A stretch of 64,000 nt of DNA. Origin: Streptomyces roseus (GTDB taxonomy: Bacteria > Actinomycetota > Actinomycetes > Streptomycetales > Streptomycetaceae). A program made the position numbers and the translations under genes. Below are positions 37,386-45,059 of this stretch, in pieces. Position 1 is the stretch's first letter; each line of letters opens with the position of its first letter. Where the stretch lies: contig NZ_LFML01000123.1 of NCBI RefSeq assembly GCF_001044425.1, positions 4,116 to 68,115 on the forward strand. Reading direction: 5' to 3'. The notes under the pieces were generated by a model that saw nothing but the letters and a program-made list of their open reading frames with translations, had not been told where the DNA came from and did no database searches.

Positions 37386-38078
37386 ATGGACAGCGAACAC
37401 GCCGCCCCCGCGAGGCCATGCGGCCCGGTGGCCGCCCATCTCACCGGCGTCCGGGTCGCCCATCGCGCGATCCTGGCCGACATCGGGCGCCTGGCCGGGC
37501 TGCTCGCCGCCCTGGCGGCGGCCGCCGAACCGGCCGCGCCCGCGCGGGCCGGGGCCATCGCCGGGTACGTGCAGCGCTTCAACGAGGCCGTGCGCGGTCA
37601 CCAGCGGGAGGACCGGATCCTGTGGCCGGTCGTCCTGGACGCCGTGCCCGACGCCGCCGAGGCGGCCGCCGGCATCGTCGGCTTCGTCGCCGACCACGAG
37701 GCGCTCGACGTGCTCCAGGCCGAGTGCGACGCGGCCGCCGCCCGGTTCGCCGCCGATCCCGGCCGTCATGCGGGGAGCTTGGCCGGACTGCTCGCCGTCC
37801 AGCGGGACCTGCTGGCCGCCCACATCGAAGCCGAGGAGCAGTACGTCCTCCCGGTCATCGCCCGCCGGGTGCCCCGCGCCGCGTACGCCGCCGCGCAGGC
37901 CCGCATCCGGCAGGCCGACCGCTGCGCGGACCCGGCCTGGTCCCGTGCCTGGCTGCTGAGCCACGCCACCGAGGACGAGGCCCGGAGCCTGGTGCCCGCG
38001 GGCGGCGCGGCCCCGGTCGTCGAGGAACGGCAGCCGTGCGCGTACGCGGCCCTGGCGTCGGCGGTGTTCACGGGCTGA
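37386..38078 (+). CDS. Hemerythrin-like HHE domain protein
   Basis: 230 residues, a four-helix bundle of the hemerythrin/HHE type with likely di-iron ligands in RVAHRAIL, VRGHQREDRILWP, VADHEALDVL and AAHIEAEEQYVLP. Such proteins bind O2, NO or iron and often protect against oxidative or nitrosative stress. Cytoplasmic, with no signal peptide. ATG at 37386. It lies between divergent and convergent neighbours and is transcribed alone. The rest of the protein (about 160-230) is a variable tail without a recognised domain. Family assignment is good; ligand unknown. Confidence 0.82.
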   Translation: MDSEHAAPARPCGPVAAHLTGVRVAHRAILADIGRLAGLLAALAAAAEPAAPARAGAIAGYVQRFNEAVRGHQREDRILWPVVLDAVPDAAEAAAGIVGFVADHEALDVLQAECDAAAARFAADPGRHAGSLAGLLAVQRDLLAAHIEAEEQYVLPVIARRVPRAAYAAAQARIRQADRCADPAWSRAWLLSHATEDEARSLVPAGGAAPVVEERQPCAYAALASAVFTG

Positions 38079-38087
38079 CCGGCCGGC

Positions 38088-38975
38088 TCAGGGGTGCCCC
38101 CAGTGCCGGGCGAGCGAGGTGAAGGCGCGGACGGCGGCGCTCTCGTACGCGCTCTCGCGGCGCAGCAGGACCACGGTCCGCGCGGGGAGGGCGGGGGCGA
38201 GCGGGACGGGGTGCAGCGGGGCGTCGCCGCGGGTGAGGGCGTCGGGGAGCACCGTGGCCAGCCCGGTGCGGCGGACGATCTCGGTCAGGGCGCTGATGGA
38301 GTTGGCCTCGACCGCGATCCGCGGCGCGACGCGGTGCAGGCGGAACCAGGCGTCGATGTGCGCCCGCGTGGCGAAGTCCCCGCTGAGCAGGGCGAGCGGG
38401 CAGGAGGGGAGTTCGGCCACCGGCAGCGGCTCGGTGCGGCCGGCGTGCGGGTGGTCGGGGCCCACGACCAGGCCGAGGGTCTCGGTGAACAGGTCGGTGG
38501 CGGCGATGCCGGGCAGGTGCGCTCCCGGGAAGGCGATCCCGAGGTCGACGGTGTCGGCCAGCAGCCCCGACTCCAGCTGACCTTGCGTCATCTCCCTGAT
38601 GTCGAGGGTGATGCCGGGGTGCCGGGCGTGGAACCGCGCGACGAGCGGGCCCAGCAGGTACGCGGTGAAGGTCGGCGTCATCGCCAGGCGCAGGGTGCCG
38701 CGCGACAGGTCGGCGACGTCGAGCACGGCCCGCTCGGCGGCGGCCAGGTCCTGGAGCGCGCGTCGCGCGTACGGGACGAAGGTCGCGCCGGCGTCGGTCA
38801 GGCGCACCGCCCGCCCCGTGCGGTCCAGCAACTGGACGCCCACGGTCCGCTCCAGCTGTTTGATCTGCTGGGACAGCGTGGGCTGCGAGACGTGGAGTTC
38901 CTCGGCGGCGCGGGTGAAGCTGCCGTGTTCGGCCACGGCCAGCAGGTAGCGGAGATGGCGCAGTTCCAGGGGCAT
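38088..38975 (-). CDS. cynR: LysR-type regulator of the cyanate operon (CynR)
   Basis: About 295 residues. The N-terminal winged HTH (LLAVAEHGSFTRAAEELHVSQ) aligns closely with E. coli CynR, as does RTGRAVRLTDAGATFVPYA. The LysR substrate-binding domain (about 90-295) should bind cyanate. It is divergent from cynT-cynS, the arrangement known for CynR, so it probably activates them when cyanate is present. I chose the ATG at 38975 (MPLELRHLRYLL), which lines up with the E. coli start; in-frame ATG 38987 and TTG 38999 are possible, and none has a clear ribosome site, so a leaderless message is plausible. A 19-bp dyad lies just upstream. Confidence 0.88.
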   Translation of the reverse strand: MPLELRHLRYLLAVAEHGSFTRAAEELHVSQPTLSQQIKQLERTVGVQLLDRTGRAVRLTDAGATFVPYARRALQDLAAAERAVLDVADLSRGTLRLAMTPTFTAYLLGPLVARFHARHPGITLDIREMTQGQLESGLLADTVDLGIAFPGAHLPGIAATDLFTETLGLVVGPDHPHAGRTEPLPVAELPSCPLALLSGDFATRAHIDAWFRLHRVAPRIAVEANSISALTEIVRRTGLATVLPDALTRGDAPLHPVPLAPALPARTVVLLRRESAYESAAVRAFTSLARHWGHP

Positions 38976-38988
38976 GAGAACAAGCATA

Positions 38989-39007
38989 GATCGCACCAAT
39001 AGCGATC
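38989..39007. promoter_or_regulatory. Inverted repeat in the cynR-cynT intergenic region
   Basis: GATCGC (38989-38994), 7-base spacer, GCGATC (39002-39007). It lies between the divergent cynR and cynT starts and just ahead of a TATAGG -10-like box at 39030. LysR regulators bind dyads of about this size, so it is the best candidate for the CynR site. Confidence 0.65.
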
Positions 39008-39098
39008 ATGTTTTGTACGTCTTGGACGCTATAGGCACAGGTCATGCATGGTGGATCTCGTCAGCCCGACCCGGGCCGACCCACCGAAGGGAGTGACC

Positions 39099-39680
39099 GT
39101 GCACGACCTCACCGAGGGCCTCTCACAGTTCCAGCAGGACGTCTTCCCGGCGAAGGCGGAGCTCTTCGCCCGCCTGGCGACCACCCACCGGCCGCGGACG
39201 CTCTTCATCGGCTGCTCCGACGCCCGCGTCGTCCCGGAACTCATCACCCAGCGGGAACCCGGCGAGCTGTTCGTGATCCGGACCGCCGGCAACCTGGTAC
39301 CGGCCCACACGGGCGCGGCGGGCGCCGGTGACGGCGTCGCCGCCAGCATCGAGTACGCGGTCGCCGTCCTCGGCGTCGCCGACATCGTGGTCTGCGGGCA
39401 CTCCGCCTGCGGCGCCATGACCGCGCTGGCCGCCGGACAGGACCTCGCGGAACTGCCCGCCGTCGCCCGCTGGCTGCGCCACGCGCCCCCGGCCGAAGCG
39501 GCGCGGTGCGAGCCGGGGCCCCTGATCAGGGACAACGTCGCCGCGCAGCTCGCGAACCTCGCCACCCACCCCGCGGTGGCCCGCGCCCTGGCCGCAGGGA
39601 CGCTCACCCTGCACGGCTGGGTCTACGACATCCCCACCGGCGCGGTCGAGCGGATCGAACCCGCCGCCCTCGCGGCCTGA
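39099..39680 (+). CDS. cynT: Beta-class carbonic anhydrase of the cyanate operon (CynT)
   Basis: 193 residues. Interconverts CO2 and bicarbonate; in the cyn system it recycles the CO2 released by cyanase so that bicarbonate, a cyanase co-substrate, is not lost. Zinc ligands are visible in IGCSDARV (Cys, with the Asp-Arg dyad) and CGHSACGAM (His and Cys). The GTG at 39099 is chosen because AAGGGAG lies 6 bases upstream and VHDLTEGLSQFQQDVFP aligns with the start of E. coli CynT; an ATG at 39048 would add 17 residues not seen in that relative. cynS follows 49 bases later on the same strand. Confidence 0.92.
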   Translation: MHDLTEGLSQFQQDVFPAKAELFARLATTHRPRTLFIGCSDARVVPELITQREPGELFVIRTAGNLVPAHTGAAGAGDGVAASIEYAVAVLGVADIVVCGHSACGAMTALAAGQDLAELPAVARWLRHAPPAEAARCEPGPLIRDNVAAQLANLATHPAVARALAAGTLTLHGWVYDIPTGAVERIEPAALAA

Positions 39681-39729
39681 CGCCGCACCACCCCCTCGCA
39701 CCACGCCATCCCCCCCGAAAGGAACCACC

Positions 39730-40200
39730 GTGATCCACGCCCAGTTCGACCCCTCCGCCCGCCAGGCCCTGGCCGTCGCCGCCGTCGACGCCAAGATCCG
39801 CAAGGACCTCTCCTGGCAGCAGATCGCCGACGCGGCCGGCCTGTCCGTCGCCTTCGTCACCGCCGCGGTACTCGGCCAGCACCCGCTGCCCGCCGCCTCC
39901 GCCGAGGCCGTCGCCGAACTCCTCGGTCTCGACGCCGACGCGGCGCGGCTCCTGCAGACCATCCCGACCCGCGGTTCGATCCCGGGCGGCATCCCGACCG
40001 ACCCGACCATCTACCGCTTCCACGAGATGCTCCAGGTGTACGGCACCACCCTCAAGGCCCTGGTCCACGAGCAGCTGGGCGACGGCATCATCAGCGCCAT
40101 CAACTTCAGGCTGGACGTCAAGAAGGTCGCCGACCCCGAGGGCGGGGAGCGCGCCGTGATCACCCTGGACGGCAAGTACCTCCCGACCAAGCCGTTCTAG
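39730..40200 (+). CDS. cynS: Cyanate hydratase (cyanase, CynS)
   Basis: 156 residues, the standard size. Converts cyanate and bicarbonate to ammonia and CO2 (EC 4.2.1.104). The N-terminal helical domain resembles a POU/XRE fold. The C-terminal catalytic domain has the three catalytic residues at exactly the family positions: Arg96 and Glu99 in IYRFHEML, and Ser122 in GIISAINF. Acts as a decamer in the cytoplasm. GTG start with GAAAGGAA about 7 bases upstream. Second gene of the cynT-cynS operon, activated by the divergent cynR. The call is near certain. Confidence 0.96.
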   Translation: MIHAQFDPSARQALAVAAVDAKIRKDLSWQQIADAAGLSVAFVTAAVLGQHPLPAASAEAVAELLGLDADAARLLQTIPTRGSIPGGIPTDPTIYRFHEMLQVYGTTLKALVHEQLGDGIISAINFRLDVKKVADPEGGERAVITLDGKYLPTKPF

Positions 40201-40215
40201 CCGCTCCAGCGGATG

Positions 40216-40253
40216 CCGAGATGTCCTGAAGGGCGCCCATCAGGACTCATCGG
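40216..40253. terminator. Imperfect hairpin after cynS
   Basis: Arms 40216-40229 and 40240-40253: seven contiguous pairs next to the loop (gtcctga/tcaggac), then mismatches, then three closing pairs, with a 10-base loop. It lies just past the cynS stop and is a plausible terminator for the cyn operon. Confidence 0.45.
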
Positions 40254-40510
40254 CTCCTCTTCCGCGCCGCCGTCCCCCGGTCCGGGGCGGCCGTCACCCT
40301 CGCCACGAGCCTGTCGCCCGCGCGGTCGACGCTGCGGTTCTGCGCGCTGACCTGGGCGCCCTCCAGGAGGAAGGTGATCTCCGCGGAGACGTCGTCGGGC
40401 GCCTGCGCACCCGCCCGCCCGCACATGGCCGTGAGGCGACGGCGCTGGCCGACCTTGTGCTCCTCGATCAGCCGACGGGCCGGATGGCCGGAATCGGTCA
40501 GGCCCGCGAC
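40247..40510 (-). pseudogene. C-terminal remnant of a TetR-family regulator
   Basis: The leftward frame ending at 40247 reads GHPARRLIEEHKVGQRRRL, CGRAGAQAPDD and ITFLLEGAQVSAQNRSV. This is the typical end of the ligand-binding domain of a TetR-family repressor, about 75-85 residues. No TetR HTH domain lies upstream in any frame: the sequence to 40729 is uncharacteristic Arg/Ala-rich text and the next gene begins. The N-terminal half therefore appears deleted. The roughly 600-base stretch 40201-40798 contains nothing else I can support. Confidence 0.5.
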
Positions 40511-40798
40511 CTGGCCGAACCGGGCCGAACCGGGCCGGGCTGCGTGCCGTGCCGCTCTATCGCCGGCTCGGGACGCGAAGCGGGCGCGGGCGGCGCCGGG
40601 CACCCGCAGGTGCTCGCCATGGCCCGCGCCCGTGGGGTGGGCGCCGCCGGGATCCGCCCGGCGCGGACCCTGCACCGCGGGCCGCACGTCCCGGCCATCC
40701 CCGGACCGGGTGAACCCGGGCCACCTCACCCCCGGTGTGGCCGCGGCCTGTCCGCCGGGGACCTCGCCCTCCTGGACCCGGTCGGCCGGGACGCCCGG

Positions 40799-41455
40799 TC
40801 AGCGGGTACCGGCCGGCCCGGACCCGACGGCGGTGTTGCCCGTGATCGCGCCGTCCGCGCCGGCCAGCGTCACGGCGTGCCGGACCCCGTCCGTACCGAG
40901 GATGACGGCCAGCCAGGCACTGCCGCCGCCCTGCTGGGCAACGGGCCGAAGCGATTCCAGCTTGCCGCCCTCCACGGCGGCGGTTGCCTTCTCCACGGCC
41001 TGGGCCGCCGACAGCGCGGGCAGCGGCGCCGGGGCGCCCTTGCCGGAGCCGCCCGCCCAGCCGCCGCCCGGACCGCGGCCCGCCGGTCCACGGCCCGCCG
41101 CCCCGCGCTCGTCCGGGAACGCGCGGTCGCCGTCGACGACCTCCGGCCCGTCGCCCTTGCGCATCATCGGGCCCGGCCGGCCCCCCATCGGCCCCTCGCC
41201 GGGGCCGTGCGCGCGGACCTTGGCGGCGAAACCGCCCCGCACGTGGTCGTGGTCGTGCTCGGCCACCGCCGCCGCGGCCGCGGCGCCGCCGATCACGACG
41301 ACCGCCCCGAGGGCCACCCATCTCGTACGCCCTTGACGGGCGAGGCGGACCAGCCGGCCGCGGCGGTCCGCCGCGCCGCCGCCCGCCCCGGCCGCGGTCT
41401 TGGCCCCGCCCGGCTCGGCGGGCGGCTCGGCGGGCTGGGGACTGGACTGAGTCAT
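40799..41455 (-). CDS. Membrane-anchored Gly/Pro/Arg-rich protein, PepSY-like C-terminus
   Basis: 218 residues. A cytoplasmic N-terminus is followed by one membrane segment (about 46-64, RWVALGAVVVIGG), then a His/Asp stretch (EHDHDH), a Gly/Pro/Arg-rich linker and a C-terminal domain of about 60 residues. That domain (AAQAVEKATAAVEGGKLESL, then WLAVILGTDGVRHAV and AITGN) resembles a PepSY module. I chose the ATG at 41455 because AGGAG lies about 7 bases upstream; an ATG at 41461 is too close to it. It is divergent from an OmpR-type two-component system across repeated GCTGAAG sites, so it is probably controlled by, or signals to, that system. Function otherwise unknown. Confidence 0.75.
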   Translation of the reverse strand: MTQSSPQPAEPPAEPGGAKTAAGAGGGAADRRGRLVRLARQGRTRWVALGAVVVIGGAAAAAAVAEHDHDHVRGGFAAKVRAHGPGEGPMGGRPGPMMRKGDGPEVVDGDRAFPDERGAAGRGPAGRGPGGGWAGGSGKGAPAPLPALSAAQAVEKATAAVEGGKLESLRPVAQQGGGSAWLAVILGTDGVRHAVTLAGADGAITGNTAVGSGPAGTR

Positions 41456-41516
41456 CGACATGCTCCTCGTGTTCTGCGGGCACGCTGCCCGGCTGGGCAG
41501 ATGGTGCGCGCCCGAT

Positions 41517-41555
41517 GCTGAAGCCCCGCTGAAGCCGGCTGAAGACCTCTTCAGC
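41517..41555. promoter_or_regulatory. GCTGAAG direct repeats: likely response-regulator operator
   Basis: GCTGAAG occurs at 41517-41523, 41528-41534 and 41538-41544, spaced 11 and 10 bases (about one helical turn), and inverted (CTTCAGC) at 41549-41555. The cluster ends 32 bases before the response-regulator start and 61 bases from the divergent PepSY-like start. Phased direct repeats are the usual target of OmpR/PhoB-type regulators, so autoregulation is likely. Confidence 0.75.
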
Positions 41556-41587
41556 AAGCGCAGGACGCGACCTGAGAACCTGTCCCC

Positions 41588-42265
41588 ATGCGCGTACTGG
41601 TGGTCGAGGACGAACGGCGGCTCGCCGCCGCCCTCCAGCGGGGTCTGCGGGCCGAGGGCTTCACCGTGGACGTGGCCCACGACGGCCCGCAGGGCCTGTG
41701 GCTGGCCGGGGAGCACGACTACGACGCCATCGTGCTCGACATCATGCTGCCCGGGCTCAACGGCTACCGGGTCTGCGCACGGCTGCGCGCGAGCGGCTGC
41801 GAGTCGGGGATCCTGATGCTCACGGCCAAGGACGGCGAGTACGACGAGGCCGAGGCCCTCGACACCGGCGCGGACGACTTCCTGTCCAAGCCGTTCTCCT
41901 ACGTGGTCCTCGTCGCCCGGCTGCGCGCTCTCATCCGGCGCACCGGCCGCCGCAGCCCGCAGATCATGGAGTTCGGCGATCTCGTGATCGACCCGGCCGG
42001 GCAGCGGTGCACGCGCGCCGGGACCGAAGCCCGGCTGACCTCGCGCGAGTTCGCGGTCCTCGTGTACCTGGCCCGGCGGGCCGGGGAGGTCGTTCCCAAG
42101 CGGGAGATACTGGAGCACGTCTGGGACGCGGCGTACGAGGGCGACCTCAACGTGGTCGAGGTCCATGTCAGCGCCCTGCGCCGGAAGATCGACGCGCCCT
42201 TCGGCCGGGCCGCCGTGGAGACCGTCCGCGGCGCGGGCTACCGGCTGGCGGCCGACGGTGGCTGA
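41588..42265 (+). CDS. OmpR/PhoB-family response regulator
   Basis: 225 residues. Receiver domain (about 1-115) with phospho-acceptor Asp51 in AIVLDIMLPGLNG, acidic pocket VVEDER at 5-10, and the conserved Lys in FLSKPFSY. The C-terminal winged-helix DNA-binding domain (about 130-222) contains LTSREFAVLVYLARRAGEVV and VHVSALRRKID. The stop codon overlaps the start of the histidine kinase gene, so the two are translationally coupled. Probable target: the GCTGAAG repeats just upstream. The divergent PepSY-like membrane protein may be part of the response. The inducing signal is unknown. Confidence 0.93.
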   Translation: MRVLVVEDERRLAAALQRGLRAEGFTVDVAHDGPQGLWLAGEHDYDAIVLDIMLPGLNGYRVCARLRASGCESGILMLTAKDGEYDEAEALDTGADDFLSKPFSYVVLVARLRALIRRTGRRSPQIMEFGDLVIDPAGQRCTRAGTEARLTSREFAVLVYLARRAGEVVPKREILEHVWDAAYEGDLNVVEVHVSALRRKIDAPFGRAAVETVRGAGYRLAADGG

Positions 42266-43763
42266 CGGCCGCCGCGCCGTCGCCGCCGCGGCCCGTGTTC
42301 CCGGCCGCCTCGCGGCGCGGGCCGCCGCCCGGATCCGCGAGCTCGTACGGGGTCCGCGCCCGAGGTCCGCCGGCGGCCTCGCCCGGCGCCTGCGCCCCCG
42401 GTCGGTCCGGGCCCGGGCCACGCTCGGCGCCTCCGCCGTGGTGGCACTGGCGCTCGGCGCGGCGTCCTTCGCCCTGCTCGGGATCCTGGACGGCAACCTG
42501 ATGCGGGACGCCCAGGCCGCCGCCGAACGTCAGGCCCTGTCCACCGCCGGGCTGGTGGCGGCGGGCCGGTTCGACACCGTCGTGACCCCCGGGCGCGGCA
42601 CCGACTTCGTCCAGGTCGTCGACGCCGAGGGCCGCGTCCTGGCGGCGAGCCCCAACCTGGCCGGCCGGCCGGCCCTCTCCCCGGCGCGCCCGGGACGGCC
42701 CGGCACGGTTCGCGACACCTGGAAGGAGGGCCCGGCGCGCGGCGACCGCCGCCACCGCGTGGTCCAGGTCACCACCGTCACCGCGGACGGCCTCGTCACC
42801 GTGTACGCCGGGACCTCCCTGCGGGAGGCCGACACCGCCGACGACGCCATCACCGGCGTGCTCGCGGTCGTGGTTCCGCTGCTCGTGCTCACCGTGGCCC
42901 TGGTCACCTGGCGGGTGACCGGCTGGGCACTGCGGCCCGTCGAGGCGATCCGCGCCGAGGTCGCCGCGATCAGCGACCGCGATCTGCACCGGCGGGTGCC
43001 GGTGCCGCGCAGCCAGGACGAGATCGCCCGCCTCGCCGTCACCATGAACGCCACCCTGGACCGGTTGGAAGCCGCCGGGATCCGCCAACGCCGGTTCATC
43101 GCCGACGCCTCGCACGAGCTCCGCAGCCCGATCACCGTGCTCCGCACCCAGCTCGAAGTCGCCCAGGCCCACCCGGACCCGGCGCTGTGGGGCGAACTGG
43201 TCAGCGGGGCCCTGGAGGACACCGTACGGCTCCAGGACCTCGCCGCCGACCTGCTCCTGCTGGCGCGCCTGGACACCGGGGAGGCGCCGCCCGACACCCC
43301 CGTCGACCTGGCGGAGGTGGCCGGGGAAGCGGCCCGCTCGCGCCGCCGGGACCGCATCCCCGTCGACGTGGACATCGCTCCCGAGGCCGTCGTGCGCGGC
43401 AGCACCCTGTGGCTGTCGCGGCTCGTCACGAACCTGCTGGACAACGCCCAGCGCCACGCCGACCGGCGGGTCCGGCTCGTCCTGCGCGTCGACGGGCCCG
43501 CGCGCGCCGCCGTACTGGAGGTCCGCGACGACGGGCCGGGTATCGCGGTGGCGGACCGGGAGCGGGTCTTCGAGCGGTTCACCCGTCTCGACGACGCCCG
43601 CAGCCGCGACGAGGGGGGCAGCGGCCTCGGCCTTGCCATAGCCCGCGACATCGCCACCCGCCTGGGCGGATCCCTCACGGTCGAGGATGCGCCGGCCGGT
43701 GCCCGGCTGGTGGCCAGGATCCCCCTCGAACCTGACGCGAGCGGGGCGGACACCAGGTTCTGA
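42258..43763 (+). CDS. Sensor histidine kinase, partner of the upstream regulator
   Basis: 501 residues from the GTG at 42258, which overlaps the regulator stop by 8 bases. The long basic N-terminus leads to a first membrane helix (ASAVVALALGAASFALLGIL), an extracytoplasmic sensor region of about 130 residues, and a second helix (VLAVVVPLLVLTVALV). Then come HAMP (about 235-270), HisKA with His286 in FIADASHELRSPI, and HATPase_c with NLLDNAQRHA (N box), DDGPGI (G1) and GSGLGLAIA (G2). All catalytic boxes are intact. The sensor region shows no known ligand motif. Confidence 0.92.
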   Translation: MADGRRAVAAAARVPGRLAARAAARIRELVRGPRPRSAGGLARRLRPRSVRARATLGASAVVALALGAASFALLGILDGNLMRDAQAAAERQALSTAGLVAAGRFDTVVTPGRGTDFVQVVDAEGRVLAASPNLAGRPALSPARPGRPGTVRDTWKEGPARGDRRHRVVQVTTVTADGLVTVYAGTSLREADTADDAITGVLAVVVPLLVLTVALVTWRVTGWALRPVEAIRAEVAAISDRDLHRRVPVPRSQDEIARLAVTMNATLDRLEAAGIRQRRFIADASHELRSPITVLRTQLEVAQAHPDPALWGELVSGALEDTVRLQDLAADLLLLARLDTGEAPPDTPVDLAEVAGEAARSRRRDRIPVDVDIAPEAVVRGSTLWLSRLVTNLLDNAQRHADRRVRLVLRVDGPARAAVLEVRDDGPGIAVADRERVFERFTRLDDARSRDEGGSGLGLAIARDIATRLGGSLTVEDAPAGARLVARIPLEPDASGADTRF

Positions 43764-43908
43764 TTGTTCCCCGTTCTGCTCTTTTCGCACCTGTCCAACT
43801 CTGTTCACTCCATGCTTGCTTCGGCTCCTGAAGGGGGGCGTGGCAACGCCATGAGCCGCATCCCGGACAGACACCAACCAGGCGCAAAAGCAGCCAGAGG
43901 ACGGCGCG

Positions 43909-44136
43909 ATGAAGAACAACCGGATGATCGTCACCGTGGTGGCGCTCTTAGCGATCTTCGCCTTCAGTGTGGTGATGGTGGTGGCGGGACAGCCCGTCGC
44001 GGCCGTCACCGCCCTGATCCCGTCGGTCGCCCTGGGCGTGCAGCAGATCGTGCAGGCGGGCACCGGGGTGGCCGAGGGCCGCCGCGAGCGGACCGCCGCC
44101 CAGGTGCCCGACCGGGAAGAGGAGCCGCGGGGATGA
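43909..44136 (+). CDS. Small membrane protein with a TTA (bldA-dependent) codon
   Basis: 75 residues. Two hydrophobic segments (about 7-26 and 30-52) and a charged tail (EGRRERTAAQVPDREEEPRG), predicted to sit in the membrane as a hairpin. Codon 14 is TTA (43948-43950). In Streptomyces this rare Leu codon needs the bldA tRNA, which becomes abundant late in growth, so translation of this gene should be developmentally gated. ATG with AGAGG about 8 bases upstream. Its stop overlaps the start of the HTH-sigma gene (ATGA), so coupling could pass the same timing to that gene. I do not recognise a named family. Confidence 0.75.
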   Translation: MKNNRMIVTVVALLAIFAFSVVMVVAGQPVAAVTALIPSVALGVQQIVQAGTGVAEGRRERTAAQVPDREEEPRG

Positions 44137-45059
44137 ACCTCCACTCGGCACCCCAGGACCTTCCCGAGGGCCGGCGCGGCAGGCCCGGCCGGCCGCTGGG
44201 CCCCATCACCGAGGGCACCGGGCCCGCGCACCGCGCCTGGCTGGAGCCGCTGCGCGACGCCATCCACGGCCGGGGAGTGACCCTGGACGAGCTCCAGACA
44301 CGCACCGGCCGCGACAAGGGGCACATATCGGAACTGCTGCGGGCCGTAGGACGCTACCCGCGCTGGGTGTTCGTCCGTACGGTGCTCCTGGCGCTGGGGC
44401 GGCCCCGCCTGCCGTACGACTCGATGCGGCTGAGCTGGGTGATCGCGGCTCAGGACCTCGGCAAGCGCACCTCGTGGATCAAGGACTGCCTCCACGAGGG
44501 CGGGGCCCGCCACCGCACCGCGAACGCCTCGGCCCCGCTGGACTTCCGGGCCTTCCAGCAGATGCACCGGCCGCACTACACCCGCTACGCCTCGGCGTTC
44601 CTGCGCCGGGACGGCCTGGTCGAGAAGGCCGTCGACGACGTGTTCACGCTCCTGCTGATGCTGTGGCACGACGCGCTCGCCAGCGAGAACCCCGAGCGGT
44701 TCGCATGGCCGATGCTGCGCCGGACCGTGCTCGAACGCGCCCCGAAGGAGAACGGCCGGCCCTCCCTCGTCGAGGCCGCCTTCGACACGGTCGCCCTCGA
44801 CTTCGCCCCCGACCCGGTCGGGCAGGTCGAGGAGTCCATGGCCCTGTTCCGGGCCGTCGGGGGCCTGCCGCCCGTGCAGCGCGACGTCATCGTCCTGCTC
44901 CACCTGTGCGGCCTGGAGGAGGCCCGGGCGGCGGACGAACTGGGCGTCTCCCCGGCCTCCGTACGCTCCACGGCGCGACACGCCACCCGCAATCTGCGCG
45001 CCGCCCTGTACCCGGACACGACCACCGAGGAGGAGGTCTCCGGTGACCTCGACGATTGA
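44133..45059 (+). CDS. Sigma-70-like factor with N-terminal HTH domain
   Basis: 308 residues. Residues about 40-95 look like an XRE/lambda-type HTH (VTLDELQTRTGRDKGHISEL). Residues about 145-210 resemble a sigma region 2 (FQQMHRPHYTRYASAFLRRD, EKAVDDVF), and about 245-295 is a clear sigma region 4 (LPPVQRDVIVLLHLCGLEEA, ELGVSPASVRST). ECF-type sigma factors usually lack the extra N-terminal HTH. The start ATG overlaps the stop of the small membrane protein by four bases, and the next gene begins inside its last codons, so all three are probably translated together. No classical anti-sigma factor with a zinc motif is adjacent. Promoter targets are unknown. Confidence 0.8.
   Translation: MNLHSAPQDLPEGRRGRPGRPLGPITEGTGPAHRAWLEPLRDAIHGRGVTLDELQTRTGRDKGHISELLRAVGRYPRWVFVRTVLLALGRPRLPYDSMRLSWVIAAQDLGKRTSWIKDCLHEGGARHRTANASAPLDFRAFQQMHRPHYTRYASAFLRRDGLVEKAVDDVFTLLLMLWHDALASENPERFAWPMLRRTVLERAPKENGRPSLVEAAFDTVALDFAPDPVGQVEESMALFRAVGGLPPVQRDVIVLLHLCGLEEARAADELGVSPASVRSTARHATRNLRAALYPDTTTEEEVSGDLDD

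Noticed and set aside
39048..39098. Earlier ATG start for cynT
   Set aside because: It would add 17 residues missing in E. coli CynT. AAGGGAG is correctly placed for the GTG at 39099.
40374..41521. Rightward open frames over the gap and the PepSY-like gene
   Set aside because: Pro/Ala/Arg-rich shadows of the leftward gene, with no ribosome site and no motif.
43764..44132. In-frame upstream extension of the HTH-sigma gene
   Set aside because: It overlaps the small membrane protein in another frame, reads Arg/Gly-rich and has no ribosome site. The ATG at 44133 overlapping a stop codon is the better start.
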